64,000 nt of DNA from assembly GCA_947036815.1 (NCBI GenBank), contig CAMQRS010000001.1, positions 1 through 64,000 of the forward strand. Direction: 5' to 3'. The translations under genes and the position numbers were made by a program. The DNA is from an uncultured Erysipelotrichaceae bacterium (GTDB taxonomy: Bacteria > Bacillota_I > Bacilli_A > Erysipelotrichales > Erysipelotrichaceae). The notes below the pieces were generated by a model. The model worked only from the letters and a program-made list of their open reading frames with translations, searched no databases and had not been told where the DNA came from. Shown piece by piece: positions 27,230 to 36,893 of this stretch; position 1 is the stretch's first letter; each line of letters begins with the position of its first letter.

Positions 27230-27850
27230 TTATTTCACCAACGATAATATTAAATGATACGTATCTTCATATACTTGATCAACGCTTTGATTCGCATCTA
27301 TCACATGAATTCTTTCTTTATATCTTTGTTTTACTTGTTCATACCCTTGGGCAACTAGTGCATGGAATTCACTACCTTGAGCGTCCATGCGATCTAAACC
27401 ACCTCGTGTGTTTACTCTAGATAATCCTACTTCTAAATCTACATCAAGATAAATGGTTGCATCAGGCATATGTGAATCAATTGCGAATTGATTCAATTCA
27501 TATATTTCATCAATTCCTAGCCATCTTGCATGTCCTTGATATGCAAGTGATGAATCAATAAAACGATCGCACAATACAATGCACCCACGTTCTAATGCAG
27601 GCAATACCTTTTGGACTAGATGTTGTCTTCTTGCTGCTGCATATAATAATGCTTCACAACGAGCATCCATTTCAGTGTATTCTGGATTCAATATAATACT
27701 ACGTATTTCCTCGGAAATACGTATTCCACCAGGTTCTCTAGTCATTAGGACATCATATCCTTCACTCAATAATTGTTCGTATATTTTTTTCGCAATCGTT
27801 GTTTTTCCACAACCATCACATCCTTCAAACGTAATAAATTTTCCACTCAT
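27230..27850 (-). CDS. tmk: Thymidylate kinase
   Basis: A 206-residue kinase that phosphorylates dTMP to dTDP. P-loop FEGCDGCGKTT (about 8-18), the DR-type TREPGG substrate motif (about 37-42) and the lid RVNTRGGLDRMD are visible. It heads tmk-holB-ricT-rsmI. In Bacillus darA (yaaQ) sits between tmk and holB; here it is missing, and a DarA-like C-terminus appears instead at 63865. Confidence 0.95.
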   Translation of the reverse strand: MSGKFITFEGCDGCGKTTIAKKIYEQLLSEGYDVLMTREPGGIRISEEIRSIILNPEYTEMDARCEALLYAAARRQHLVQKVLPALERGCIVLCDRFIDSSLAYQGHARWLGIDEIYELNQFAIDSHMPDATIYLDVDLEVGLSRVNTRGGLDRMDAQGSEFHALVAQGYEQVKQRYKERIHVIDANQSVDQVYEDTYHLILSLVK

Positions 27851-27914
27851 AGTTACTACCTCACTTTTCTTATTATACCATAATTATTATTATTCATATC
27901 CTATTAATGTACTG

Positions 27915-28664
27915 TCATTGTTGTAGCGAAGCACAATATGTTTGATAGATCATATCTAGTGTCATTAACACTGGAATTTGAGTCGTAATACAATCTCCAT
28001 AAGCTAATAATGGGACCTTCACTACCTCTTCACAATAGCTATATGTTTCTAGTGCATTCCCTGTAATAAGTATTGTCTTTGCACCTAGTTTAGAGGCTTG
28101 GACTAGTGATTCTATCACAGATGATTTTACCCCACTTAATGTAATGGCTATTAATAAACTGTCTTTATCTAATAAGGAAGCTTGTAGAATCATATCATCA
28201 CTTTGATTAATTGCTTCTAACAGGATGGAATGCTTCATAAACTTTATCTTCATTTCTTTTGCTGCTAAGCCAGCACTTCCCATTCCAATTACTAAGATAT
28301 GCTTAGATGATTTAATGTGCTCCACAATTCTATCTATTTGTTTCACATCTACCAAGTCCTTTATTTGACTTAATATTTGAGTGTAGGCATCTAATACAAG
28401 GCTAATCTCATTAGAGAATCTTCCATCTCTTAGTCGTAAGTTCTCTTCATAAAGATAGATGAATTCTCGATATCCGTGATATCCACACTTTTGGGCGAAC
28501 CTTGAAAGAGAGGCTTCTGATACAAATAACTTATCTTTGATTACTTTAATGGAAAAATCATTTTCTTCCTTATTTTGCATGAAATAATCTGCAATTATTC
28601 GTTCCGTGTTTGTGAATGTTTGATATTTATTTTTCATTACTAAGCGTATGTTATTTTCTGGCAT
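27915..28664 (-). CDS. MurR/RpiR family transcriptional regulator
   Basis: A 249-residue regulator with an N-terminal HTH_6 domain (about 1-75: FVSEASLSRFAQKCGYHGYREF) and a C-terminal SIS domain (about 105-240: VIGMGSAGLAAKEM, TLSGVKSS) that binds a phosphosugar effector. It is divergent from the SIS protein at 28831, with several palindromes in between, so it very probably controls that gene. Confidence 0.9.
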   Translation of the reverse strand: MPENNIRLVMKNKYQTFTNTERIIADYFMQNKEENDFSIKVIKDKLFVSEASLSRFAQKCGYHGYREFIYLYEENLRLRDGRFSNEISLVLDAYTQILSQIKDLVDVKQIDRIVEHIKSSKHILVIGMGSAGLAAKEMKIKFMKHSILLEAINQSDDMILQASLLDKDSLLIAITLSGVKSSVIESLVQASKLGAKTILITGNALETYSYCEEVVKVPLLAYGDCITTQIPVLMTLDMIYQTYCASLQQ

Positions 28665-28680
28665 AAGTACCTCTCTCTTA

Positions 28681-28742
28681 TCTTGTTGTACCTTCTATTA
28701 TACTGAAAGTACTTTCAACAAGAAACTATTATTTATAGTTTC
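28681..28742. promoter_or_regulatory. Nested palindromes between rpiR-like and SIS genes
   Basis: The perfect 14-base palindrome TGAAAGTACTTTCA (28704-28717) lies inside TCTTGTTG/CAACAAGA arms (28681-28688 and 28716-28723). It is followed by GAAACTAT/ATAGTTTC (28722-28742). Probable operator sites of the divergent RpiR regulator. Confidence 0.55.
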
Positions 28743-28830
28743 TTTCCTTTTTTTGAAACTCCATTCTATTTGTTCCTATCCTATTGTTTTCTACCTTTAT
28801 TATTTTATAATAAAAGAAAAAGAGGTACCT

Positions 28831-29571
28831 ATGAAAAAATCTAGAGTAATCGAATTCAGTGAAATTATGCAAAGTCAATTGCATGAAGCATTAAAACAAG
28901 AAGACATATTAAAAGAAGCGAGTGAAGTAATCGCACGCTCTATCTTAAAAGATGGTGTTGTTCATGTCTTTGGGTGTGGACATTCTCAAATGTTTGGAGA
29001 GGAGTTATGTTTTCGTACCGGTGGGTTAGTTCCTATCAATGCGATTATGATTACCCAGTATAATATTTATCCAAAAGTAAAATTATCTCAAATTATGGAA
29101 CGACAAGAAGGCGTTGCACACGGTGTGCTTGCTTCTATGAATCCTCAACCTCAAGATGTGATGTTAATTGTATCAGTATCTGGACGTAATGCAGCTGTTA
29201 TAGATATGGCTATTGCTGCGAAAGAGATGGGCATGAAAGTAATCTGCTTAACTTCTCTTGAGTATTCAAACAATGTTACTTCTAGACATAGTAGTGGCAA
29301 ACTATTAAAAGATTTTAGTGACATTGTAATTGATATTTGTGGTCTTAAGGGTGATTCAGTATTATCCAACGATGCCGTAAGTGAAAAATTTTGTTCGACA
29401 TCAACAGTTGTATCAATGAGTTTATTAGTAGGTATTATTGGTGATGTTATTGACTCGTTAGCAGCTAGTGGAATCAATCCTCCTATTTGGGTAAGTGGAA
29501 ACTTAGATCGTGGAGATGAAATTAACAAGGCTTATATTGAGAAATATAGTAATAGAGTAGATATTCTATAA
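28831..29571 (+). CDS. SIS domain protein (UPF0309-like), paralogue of the 631 gene
   Basis: About 246 residues with one SIS domain: phosphate loop FGCGHSQ and conserved SVSGRNA, TSRHSSG and PPIWVSGN. The start at 28831 is supported by AGAGG just upstream; a longer frame to 28648 overlaps the divergent regulator and lacks a site. Such proteins accompany sugar or amino-sugar catabolism genes and often act on or sense phosphosugars. Divergent from an RpiR regulator. Confidence 0.82.
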   Translation: MKKSRVIEFSEIMQSQLHEALKQEDILKEASEVIARSILKDGVVHVFGCGHSQMFGEELCFRTGGLVPINAIMITQYNIYPKVKLSQIMERQEGVAHGVLASMNPQPQDVMLIVSVSGRNAAVIDMAIAAKEMGMKVICLTSLEYSNNVTSRHSSGKLLKDFSDIVIDICGLKGDSVLSNDAVSEKFCSTSTVVSMSLLVGIIGDVIDSLAASGINPPIWVSGNLDRGDEINKAYIEKYSNRVDIL

Positions 29572-29576
29572 CACAT

Positions 29577-29608
29577 AAAAAAAACAAAACGCGTAGTTTT
29601 GTTTTTTT
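29577..29608. terminator. Bidirectional terminator between SIS and MATE genes
   Basis: Stem AACAAAAC/GTTTTGTT around GCGTA, with A and T runs. Confidence 0.75.
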
Positions 29609-30956
29609 ATGCTTCAATTGAATTAAATTGTTTCTTCACAAAGTATTCCATACAAATAATAGTTAATACTAGACACACCACTTCTGCAATTAGATACGAA
29701 TACCAAACTAAATTGATATCTCCCATTAAAGAGAAGCAGTAAGCAACTGGTAACAATACGACTAATTGTCTAAGTAGTGAGATGACCATGGCACTAAAAC
29801 TATGGCCTAATGCTTGGAAAGCACTTCCTAAAATCATACTCACTCCTGCGAATAAGAAATGGAAACTTATAATACGTAATGCGGGAATACCAATAACCAT
29901 CATTTCATCAGAAGCGTTAAATATTTCTAGTGCGAATTGAGGAAACAATTGGAATAATCCAAAACTAAATACAAGGATGCAACATGCATAGAAGATTCCT
30001 ACTTTAATTGCAGCAAAGATACGTTGCTTTTGTTTAGCTCCATAGTTAAATGCGATAATAGGTACAATGGCATTGTTTAATCCAAATACTGGCATATAGG
30101 CAAAGCTTTGTAGTTTAATATAGATTCCAAAAAATGCAGTGGCTGTGTGTGAGAACCCCAATAAAATTTGATTCATCCCAAACGTCATTACACTTGAGAT
30201 ACTTCCCATAATGATACTAGGTACTCCAATTATATATATTTCTTTTATGTAGGTTGTATTTATCTTGAACTGTTTCAATGACAATATTATTTCTTTATTA
30301 TATTTAGTATTAAAGTAATAGGCACATAGACATGCACATAATTGACCAATCACCGTAGCAATGGCAGCACCTTTAACTCCCATCATTGGCATTCCAAACA
30401 ATCCAAAAATTAAAATAGGATCTAATACAATATTAATAATAGCTCCTGTTGCTTGAGTAACCATACTAATCATAGATCTACCCGTTGCTTGTAATAGACG
30501 CTCAAAAGTAATTTGTATAAAGATACCCATAGAGAATATACAACAAACCCCTACATAATCCATTCCGTATTCATATACTCTTCCTTCGATTCCTTGTACT
30601 TCAAAATAAAATGAAGAGAAGAATAATGCGAATACAACAAACAATAGACTTGAACCTATTGCCAATACTATCCCGTGCATCGCGATTGAGTTTGCCTTTG
30701 TATAATTTCTTTCCCCTAAACTTCTAGATAATAAAGCATTCATTCCAACCGCTGTTCCTGCTGCAACAGCAATCATTAGATTTTGAATAGGAAACACTAA
30801 AGATAGTGCCGTTAATGCATCCTCATTAATTTGAGCTACATACATACTATCTACGATATTATACAACGCTTGGATAAGCATTGAAATCATAATTGGAATA
30901 GACATATTTAATACTAATTTATTGATGGGCATAGTACCCATTTTGTTTTGATTCAT
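29607..30956 (-). CDS. MATE family efflux transporter
   Basis: A 449-residue 12-segment MATE antiporter in two halves. The N-terminus reads PINKLVLNMSIPIMISMLIQALYNIVDSMYVA, with the family VDS-V pattern. No regulator is directly linked, unlike the pump at 5894. GAGGTAA precedes the start. Substrate unknown. Confidence 0.88.
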   Translation of the reverse strand: MNQNKMGTMPINKLVLNMSIPIMISMLIQALYNIVDSMYVAQINEDALTALSLVFPIQNLMIAVAAGTAVGMNALLSRSLGERNYTKANSIAMHGIVLAIGSSLLFVVFALFFSSFYFEVQGIEGRVYEYGMDYVGVCCIFSMGIFIQITFERLLQATGRSMISMVTQATGAIINIVLDPILIFGLFGMPMMGVKGAAIATVIGQLCACLCAYYFNTKYNKEIILSLKQFKINTTYIKEIYIIGVPSIIMGSISSVMTFGMNQILLGFSHTATAFFGIYIKLQSFAYMPVFGLNNAIVPIIAFNYGAKQKQRIFAAIKVGIFYACCILVFSFGLFQLFPQFALEIFNASDEMMVIGIPALRIISFHFLFAGVSMILGSAFQALGHSFSAMVISLLRQLVVLLPVAYCFSLMGDINLVWYSYLIAEVVCLVLTIICMEYFVKKQFNSIEA

Positions 30957-31081
30957 AAAGATTACCTCACTAAACCTCTTTAGTTTACTAGAAAGAATGT
31001 ATCAATACAAGAAGTTAATTTTTATAAGCATTACCATTGCATTTATTGCCTATCTTTTATACACTATTTATAGAGGTAACT

Positions 31082-32782
31082 ATGGAACAAATAAGAAACA
31101 AAATAGATTTACTATATAGAGAAAATAAACTTGAAGAAGCCTATACGTATTTATTGGATTGTTTTGAACAAGCAATGATCCAAAAAGATGATTTACTAGT
31201 ACTTGGTATCTTAAGTGAATTGCTTGGATATTATCGAGTGCATGCCATGTTTGACTTAGGAAATAAAATGGCTAAAAATGCATTACAATTATTGAATAAT
31301 ATGAAGATGGAAGACACGATCATTGCAGCGACTACGTATTTAAATATTGCTACATTGTATCGTGCTCAAAAACATAATCAAGAAGCTTATGACTTATTTA
31401 TAAAATGCATGCACATTTATAATCATACACTTGATGAACAAGATGAACGATATATTGCTTTATACAATAACATGAGTTTAGCTCTACATGAATTAAATGA
31501 CTTAGATACTGCTTTGGAGTATGCTACTAAAGCGTTATCGTTATTACTTGAATCAAATACAAACCAAACCTACATAGCTATAACCAAAACAAATATAGCT
31601 CAAGTATATTTCAGTATGAATAATTTAGATGAAGGTGTCCTAATGTTGGAAGGTGCGATTGAATTGTTTATTCAATATGATCCTACTTCTCCTCATTATA
31701 ATGCAGCTTTAGCAAGTCTTGCTCAAAGCTACTATATTCAAAAAGACTACACAAACTCACTTCGTATCTATGAAGATGTCATGAACAACATTCAGAAGAA
31801 GTACGGAAAAAATGCAGACTATGAGAGTGTTAAATCAAACTATGAATTCATTAAGACTCATCTAAACAACAGAGGCTTTGGAATGCAACTTTGTTTTGAC
31901 TACTATCAAGAGTTTGCTAGACCTATGCTGGAGAATAACTTCCCTTCTCTTCTTGAACATATGGCAATTGGTTTAATTGGCTTCGGTTCTGAATGTTTAG
32001 GTTTTGATGATGAATTATCTAGAGATCATGATTTTGGTCCAAGTTTTTGTATCTTCTTACCTAAAGTAATCTATGATGTTCATCACAAGCAACTACAAGC
32101 CGCCTACGATCAATTACCTACTACTTATCAGGGGTATACAAGAATTACTAGTGAACAAGGACATGGCAGAGTGGGGGTCTTATGTATCGAAGACTATGTA
32201 TACTCAATGATTGGTACTTTAGACTTAAGTACTATCAATTGGTTTTCATTCGATGAATCAAACGTATTAGCACTAACCAATGGTGAATTATGGCTTGACC
32301 ATGAAGGAATGCTTACCAAGGTTCGTAAAACATTGCAGTATTATCCCAGTGATGTACGCTTAAAAAAACTAGTGAAATCCATTGCGAAAATGGCACAATC
32401 AGGACAATACAATTATGCACGATGCTTAGCACGAAATGATCTTGTAGCTGCTAACTTTGCACTCACTGAGTTCATGAAAGAAACCATATCTTGTATCTAC
32501 TTACTAAATAAGGTGTATCAACCATTTTATAAATGGAGTTATCAAGGACTAAGACGTCTACCTATATTACATGAACTAGCAAGTGATATTCAATCACTCT
32601 TAATCATAGAGAATGAAGATAAAATCGAAGTGATAGAAAACATCTGTATACGCATTGTGAAAGAACTACAACACCAAAATTTGACGACACAACACGATGC
32701 TTTTCTACAAGAACATGTGAATGGAATAATGAAATTAATTAAAGATAAAAGCATACAACGTATGCATATCATGGAGGGCTAA
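31082..32782 (+). CDS. TPR repeat plus DUF4037 nucleotidyltransferase-like protein
   Basis: About 566 residues. Residues 1-260 are TPR-like helices (EEAYTYLLDCFEQA, NQEAYDLFIKCMHIY, LDTALEYATKAL). The rest is DUF4037, starting near FARPMLENNFPSLLEHMAIG. It holds a nucleotidyltransferase signature, GFGSECLGFDDELSRDHDFG, with a GS followed by an Asp-x-Asp pair. The start at 31082 has AGAGG upstream. The DUF4125 gene follows after three bases; these two domains commonly travel together. The reaction is unknown. Confidence 0.8.
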   Translation: MEQIRNKIDLLYRENKLEEAYTYLLDCFEQAMIQKDDLLVLGILSELLGYYRVHAMFDLGNKMAKNALQLLNNMKMEDTIIAATTYLNIATLYRAQKHNQEAYDLFIKCMHIYNHTLDEQDERYIALYNNMSLALHELNDLDTALEYATKALSLLLESNTNQTYIAITKTNIAQVYFSMNNLDEGVLMLEGAIELFIQYDPTSPHYNAALASLAQSYYIQKDYTNSLRIYEDVMNNIQKKYGKNADYESVKSNYEFIKTHLNNRGFGMQLCFDYYQEFARPMLENNFPSLLEHMAIGLIGFGSECLGFDDELSRDHDFGPSFCIFLPKVIYDVHHKQLQAAYDQLPTTYQGYTRITSEQGHGRVGVLCIEDYVYSMIGTLDLSTINWFSFDESNVLALTNGELWLDHEGMLTKVRKTLQYYPSDVRLKKLVKSIAKMAQSGQYNYARCLARNDLVAANFALTEFMKETISCIYLLNKVYQPFYKWSYQGLRRLPILHELASDIQSLLIIENEDKIEVIENICIRIVKELQHQNLTTQHDAFLQEHVNGIMKLIKDKSIQRMHIMEG

Positions 32783-32785
32783 AAA

Positions 32786-33379
32786 ATGATAGAAAATATA
32801 ATAAAAAGAGAATGGGACTTTTTTGATAAGGTAAACAATATTGGAGGTAGAGCCAATTGTCAAGATAATTATCCAACCTTCTACATACATAGAAAAGCAC
32901 AATTTTTAAACTTTGATGAACAAACACTTCAATCTTATTTAGATGATTTAATTCGTTATGAAGCAATTCATTTAAATCCAATTACGTTGAAATATGCATA
33001 TATGATGGAGTCTAATGATCCGATTCACTATAACGAAATTAAAGATCAGATACCTGCCATTGATGATAAAACAAAACTTATTGTTGATGAATTAGTAGCT
33101 ATTCATTTGGAAATGTTGAAGGAATGTAATCAAAAGTATCCTAAATTTGCTTCTATTTCTAGAGATGTTAATGCAAGTGATGACAATGAAAACAATACTT
33201 CTTATGAAACTTATTTACGTGGAGAATTATACACATATTCACCGAACACCTTAGCTAGTTATGCCAAAATGATAATTCATATGGTTCACAACAAGATTAA
33301 TTTTGTATTAAACAATCGTGATTCTTGTGCTAAAGAATATGGTTATTTATCAATAGATGATGCAGAATCTAAAATTTAA
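32786..33379 (+). CDS. DUF4125 family protein
   Basis: A 197-residue soluble protein. It is recognisable by IIKREWDFFDKVNNIGGRANCQD near the start and an ETYLRGEL segment near 164. DUF4125 has no known activity. It is translationally close to the DUF4037 gene (three bases apart, GGAGG site inside the end of that gene), so the proteins probably act together. Confidence 0.8.
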   Translation: MIENIIKREWDFFDKVNNIGGRANCQDNYPTFYIHRKAQFLNFDEQTLQSYLDDLIRYEAIHLNPITLKYAYMMESNDPIHYNEIKDQIPAIDDKTKLIVDELVAIHLEMLKECNQKYPKFASISRDVNASDDNENNTSYETYLRGELYTYSPNTLASYAKMIIHMVHNKINFVLNNRDSCAKEYGYLSIDDAESKI

Positions 33380-33448
33380 TTTTTGTTTCTCTAGCAAGAT
33401 AGAGTATGTTATACTTTATTTAAATGGGGAAAATAAGAGGGAGTTTTT

Positions 33449-34096
33449 ATGATAAAAGCAGTTATCTTTGATATGGATGGAGTATTAGTAGAAACCGAGT
33501 TAGAATACATAAGAAAATTTGAGGAAGTGTTTGTATCACTTCAAATTCCTTTTGTAACAGAAGAGTTTTATCAACTAGTCGGTGTTAGCTGGAATCATTC
33601 TGCTGAAGTTCTTGAGCGCATAGGAAAAGGATTTTATTCTGGAGAAGACTTATTAAAAATAAGTTATGACTACATGGATAAAGAACCTTTAAATTATAAA
33701 GATATCGCAACGAAAAATATGATGGAGCTATTGAAAGCTTTAAAAGAAAAAGGATATTTAATTGGAGTTGCTTCTGCAAGTGCTAATAAAGAAATATCGC
33801 TTGCTTTAAATGAAACTGGATTCATTGAATTTGTGGATACATTCCATTCAGGAATGGATTGTGAAATCAACAAACCGAATCCTGAAGTATATTTAACAGT
33901 AATGAGTCAACTAGGTATTAGTGCTGATGAATGCATTGTATTAGAAGACTCGTTCTCTGGAATCAATGCTGCCAAAGCTGCTGGTGCTTACACTGTTGCT
34001 AGAAAAGACAATCGTTTTAGTATCGATCAATCAAGAGCCGATACAAGCGTAGTCGATGTATATGAATTATTAGACATTGTAGTTAACTATAAATAA
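33449..34096 (+). CDS. HAD family phosphatase, beta-phosphoglucomutase-like
   Basis: A 215-residue HAD hydrolase. Motif I is FDMDGVLVETE (nucleophile Asp about 8), motif II is VASAS, the Lys motif is in INKPNPEVY, and motif IV is VLEDSFSGI. A helical cap at about 15-85 places it in the PgmB/YcjU subgroup. The substrate is probably a small sugar phosphate, but is not defined here. Confidence 0.87.
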   Translation: MIKAVIFDMDGVLVETELEYIRKFEEVFVSLQIPFVTEEFYQLVGVSWNHSAEVLERIGKGFYSGEDLLKISYDYMDKEPLNYKDIATKNMMELLKALKEKGYLIGVASASANKEISLALNETGFIEFVDTFHSGMDCEINKPNPEVYLTVMSQLGISADECIVLEDSFSGINAAKAAGAYTVARKDNRFSIDQSRADTSVVDVYELLDIVVNYK

Positions 34097-34120
34097 AAAA
34101 GACCTTGCGGTCTTTTTTTT
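34095..34120. terminator. Bidirectional terminator between HAD gene and gltX
   Basis: Stem AAAAAAGACC/GGTCTTTTTT with a TTGC loop. Confidence 0.85.
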
Positions 34121-35549
34121 ATAGTCTATTAATTACTACGTCTTTTCCTAATACTTCTATCGTACTCATTAAATCAGGTCCGTGTTCTTGTGCTGTAATA
34201 GCGACACGTAATCCCATGAATAATGGTTTTCCTTTGATTCCTGTTTCTTTTTGAGTTGCTTTAAATGCAGCTTTAATATTTTCAACGCTCCACTCTTCAA
34301 CTTCACTTAATTTTTGTTTAAATGCACTAGCTACTACAGGAGTTGTTTCCCAAGCCATTACTTCTTGTCCAGCTTCATCTAAAGTGAAATCTTCTTTAAA
34401 GAATAGTGAAGTTAATTCCACGATTTCTTTTCCATAAGACATTTGATCATGGTATAAAGCAATTACTTTTTCTATCCATTCATCACTTCTATTACTACAG
34501 TCATATGCTTCTAACAAAAATGGTTTTGCAAGTGCAATCACATTTTCTAATGACGTTGCTTTCACATACGTATTATTTACCCAAATTAATTTGTTTTTAT
34601 CAAACATACTTGGTGACTTAGATAATCTATTTTCATCAAATATTTCAACTAATGTATCATGAGAGAACACTTCTTCTTCACCAACTGGTGACCATCCAAG
34701 TAATGATAAGAAGTTAAACATTGCTTCTGGCAAGTATCCTTCTTCTTTATATTGAGAAACGAATTGCATAATGCTTTCATCTCTTTTACTTAATTTTTTT
34801 CTAGCTTCATTTACGATTAATGTCATGTGCCCAAAAATTGGTGCATCCCATTCCATCATTTGATAAATCATTAATTGTTTAGGTGTATTTGATAAATGTT
34901 CTTCTCCTCTAAATACGTGAGAGATTTTCATACGGTAATCATCTACCACAACTGCAAAGTTATACGTAGGGATACCATTACTTTTTATAATAACCCAATC
35001 TCCTACATCTTTTGATTCAAAACTTACATCTCCACGAATCATATCTTCAAATTCGTATACTACATTTTCAGGCACTTTTACACGAACTACAAAAGGAGTT
35101 CCAGCAGCTTCTTTTTCAGCTACTTCTTGTGCTGTTAATTCACTACATTTACGGTTATACTTTGGCGCATATCCTAATGCTTCTTGTCTTTCTTTTTCAG
35201 TTGCTAATTCATCTGAAGTACAAAAACATTTGTAGGCATGTCCTTTTTCAAGTAACTCTGCAACTACCTTATTATAAATATCTAACGCTTCCATTTGACG
35301 ATAAGGTCCACATTCTGGATTTGGGTTGATTGGTGATTCATCAGGAATCATTTGTAACCAAGCTAATCCATCTAGTTGTTCTTGTTCTCCACCTGCAATA
35401 TTACGTTCTATATCCGTATCTTCTATTCTTACAATAAAATCTCCATTATGGTGTTTCGCAAACAGATAATTAAATAGCGCTGTTCTTGCTCCTCCAATAT
35501 GTAAATGTCCTGTTGGACTTGGTGCATATCTTACTCTTACTTTGTTCAT
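34119..35549 (-). CDS. gltX: Glutamyl-tRNA synthetase
   Basis: A 476-residue class I synthetase charging tRNA-Glu. The HIGH motif appears as HIGG in [20 protein letters not shown] (about 10-29) and the KMSKS motif as KLSKRDE (about 250). Length is standard for the bacterial enzyme. It lies downstream of ispF, like the Bacillus ispD-ispF-gltX order, though ispD is not present here. Confidence 0.96.
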   Translation of the reverse strand: MNKVRVRYAPSPTGHLHIGGARTALFNYLFAKHHNGDFIVRIEDTDIERNIAGGEQEQLDGLAWLQMIPDESPINPNPECGPYRQMEALDIYNKVVAELLEKGHAYKCFCTSDELATEKERQEALGYAPKYNRKCSELTAQEVAEKEAAGTPFVVRVKVPENVVYEFEDMIRGDVSFESKDVGDWVIIKSNGIPTYNFAVVVDDYRMKISHVFRGEEHLSNTPKQLMIYQMMEWDAPIFGHMTLIVNEARKKLSKRDESIMQFVSQYKEEGYLPEAMFNFLSLLGWSPVGEEEVFSHDTLVEIFDENRLSKSPSMFDKNKLIWVNNTYVKATSLENVIALAKPFLLEAYDCSNRSDEWIEKVIALYHDQMSYGKEIVELTSLFFKEDFTLDEAGQEVMAWETTPVVASAFKQKLSEVEEWSVENIKAAFKATQKETGIKGKPLFMGLRVAITAQEHGPDLMSTIEVLGKDVVINRL

Positions 35550-35612
35550 ATTATTTCTCCATTCTTCGCCTAGTCATTATAGCATTTTTTCATATATAAA
35601 CTTGATACTTTT

Positions 35613-36089
35613 TTAAATTTTCTTTAATAAACAAACACATTGAGCAACAACGCCCTCTTCTCTACCAATAAAACCAATCTTTTCGCCTCTTGTAGCTTTT
35701 ACACTTACCTGATTACATGCACAACATAGTGCTTCACTAATGTTTTTAGCCATCATTTCAATATGTGGTGCCATCTTAGGGCGTTCGATTAACACTAAGC
35801 TATCGATATTTACTACTTCATAGCCTTGGTCTTGTATTTTAGAATATACTTCTTTTAATATTTGGATACTTGAATACCCTTTATACGTATCATCTGTATC
35901 TGGAAAATGAGTACCTAAATCACCCAAAGCAAGTGCTCCTAATAAAGCTTCTGCAATGGCGTGGCAAAGTGCATCTCCATCACTATGCGCTAATATTCCT
36001 TTTGTATGCGCGATCTTAACTCCACCTAGTGTGATGAAGTCTCCATCACAAAACTGATGTATATCCGTTGATTGTCCTATTCTAAACAT
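35613..36089 (-). CDS. ispF: 2-C-methyl-D-erythritol 2,4-cyclodiphosphate synthase
   Basis: A 158-residue enzyme of the MEP isoprenoid pathway. The zinc ligands are in STDIHQF (D-x-H) and the later HSDGDALCHAIAEALLGA. GDLGTHFPDTD is the family signature. AGGAGG precedes the ATG. Its neighbour ispD, often adjacent in other genomes, is absent here. Confidence 0.95.
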   Translation of the reverse strand: MFRIGQSTDIHQFCDGDFITLGGVKIAHTKGILAHSDGDALCHAIAEALLGALALGDLGTHFPDTDDTYKGYSSIQILKEVYSKIQDQGYEVVNIDSLVLIERPKMAPHIEMMAKNISEALCCACNQVSVKATRGEKIGFIGREEGVVAQCVCLLKKI

Positions 36090-36108
36090 AATTAAACCTC
36101 CTATATAT

Positions 36109-36135
36109 TAAAAAAGCAATTTTCATTGCTTATTT
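36109..36135 (-). terminator. Weak terminator after the 203-residue membrane protein
   Basis: Short stem AAGCAAT/ATTGCTT with a T-run on the minus strand, overlapping the end of the upstream gene. It may be leaky so that ispF is still read. Confidence 0.4.
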
Positions 36136-36741
36136 TTGGATTGGCATATCCATATGTTTTTTACTTAATTCTTCATATTCTTTAGCTTTTTCTTCATCAC
36201 CTTTATTTGCGTATTGTACAGATACTAAATATTCATAAATTGCACGATTTGGTTCTGGCATACTTTCCATTCTCTCTAGTAATTCATCAATGTGATTTGA
36301 TTTCTTTTGAACAAACACATCATATGTAATTGTTGCTTCTTCAAGCATTCTTACATTATTAAATGTGCTTATTGAATCTAATAGTTTTTTACAACGACTA
36401 CGATTTTCCATTCCTACATAGTAGTTGAATGCTTTCATCGTAACTTCTTCACGTTGTGCTTTTGTTATTTTCATATCTAATAACATATCAAACTGATCAT
36501 TAATTTTTCTTTTATTTCCTTCAATTACAATTGCATTCAGCTTAAAGTATTCAAGATTAAATCTTGCGAATAACGCTTTCACAATTCTTTTATTCACTAA
36601 TTCATAAAATTCTTCATACTCTCCAGTACCTAAGCAAGTTATAATTTTCTTAAAGTATACTTTTTTTAATATAAACATGATTACTGCTATCACGATAGTT
36701 AACACTATCATAGCGATTAAAATTTTCATTGTAGAATCCAT
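36130..36741 (-). CDS. Uncharacterised membrane-anchored helical protein
   Basis: 203 residues. One N-terminal membrane segment (about 5-25) is followed by a soluble helical domain with a TPR-like look near its end (NRAIYEYLVSVQYANKGDEEKAKEYEELSKK). AGGAG precedes the ATG at good spacing, and codon use resembles its neighbours, so it is a real gene. I do not recognise a family. It is upstream of ispF and gltX on the same strand. Confidence 0.75.
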   Translation of the reverse strand: MDSTMKILIAMIVLTIVIAVIMFILKKVYFKKIITCLGTGEYEEFYELVNKRIVKALFARFNLEYFKLNAIVIEGNKRKINDQFDMLLDMKITKAQREEVTMKAFNYYVGMENRSRCKKLLDSISTFNNVRMLEEATITYDVFVQKKSNHIDELLERMESMPEPNRAIYEYLVSVQYANKGDEEKAKEYEELSKKHMDMPIQK

Positions 36742-36893
36742 TTATGTTCTCCTCATTTTATTGTTTAAGTATATTATACATACCTTATTAAAAAAAAGAT
36801 ATATTTTCATTAATATTATTTAAAAAAACGATTATTTTAATGAAATACCAATTATTTTTTATGCTATAATTTAATAGGAAAAAGAGGTTTTAT

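Noticed and set aside
35550-35612. T-box leader before gltX
   Set aside because: Only about 60 bases, no TGGNACC T-box sequence or specifier stem.
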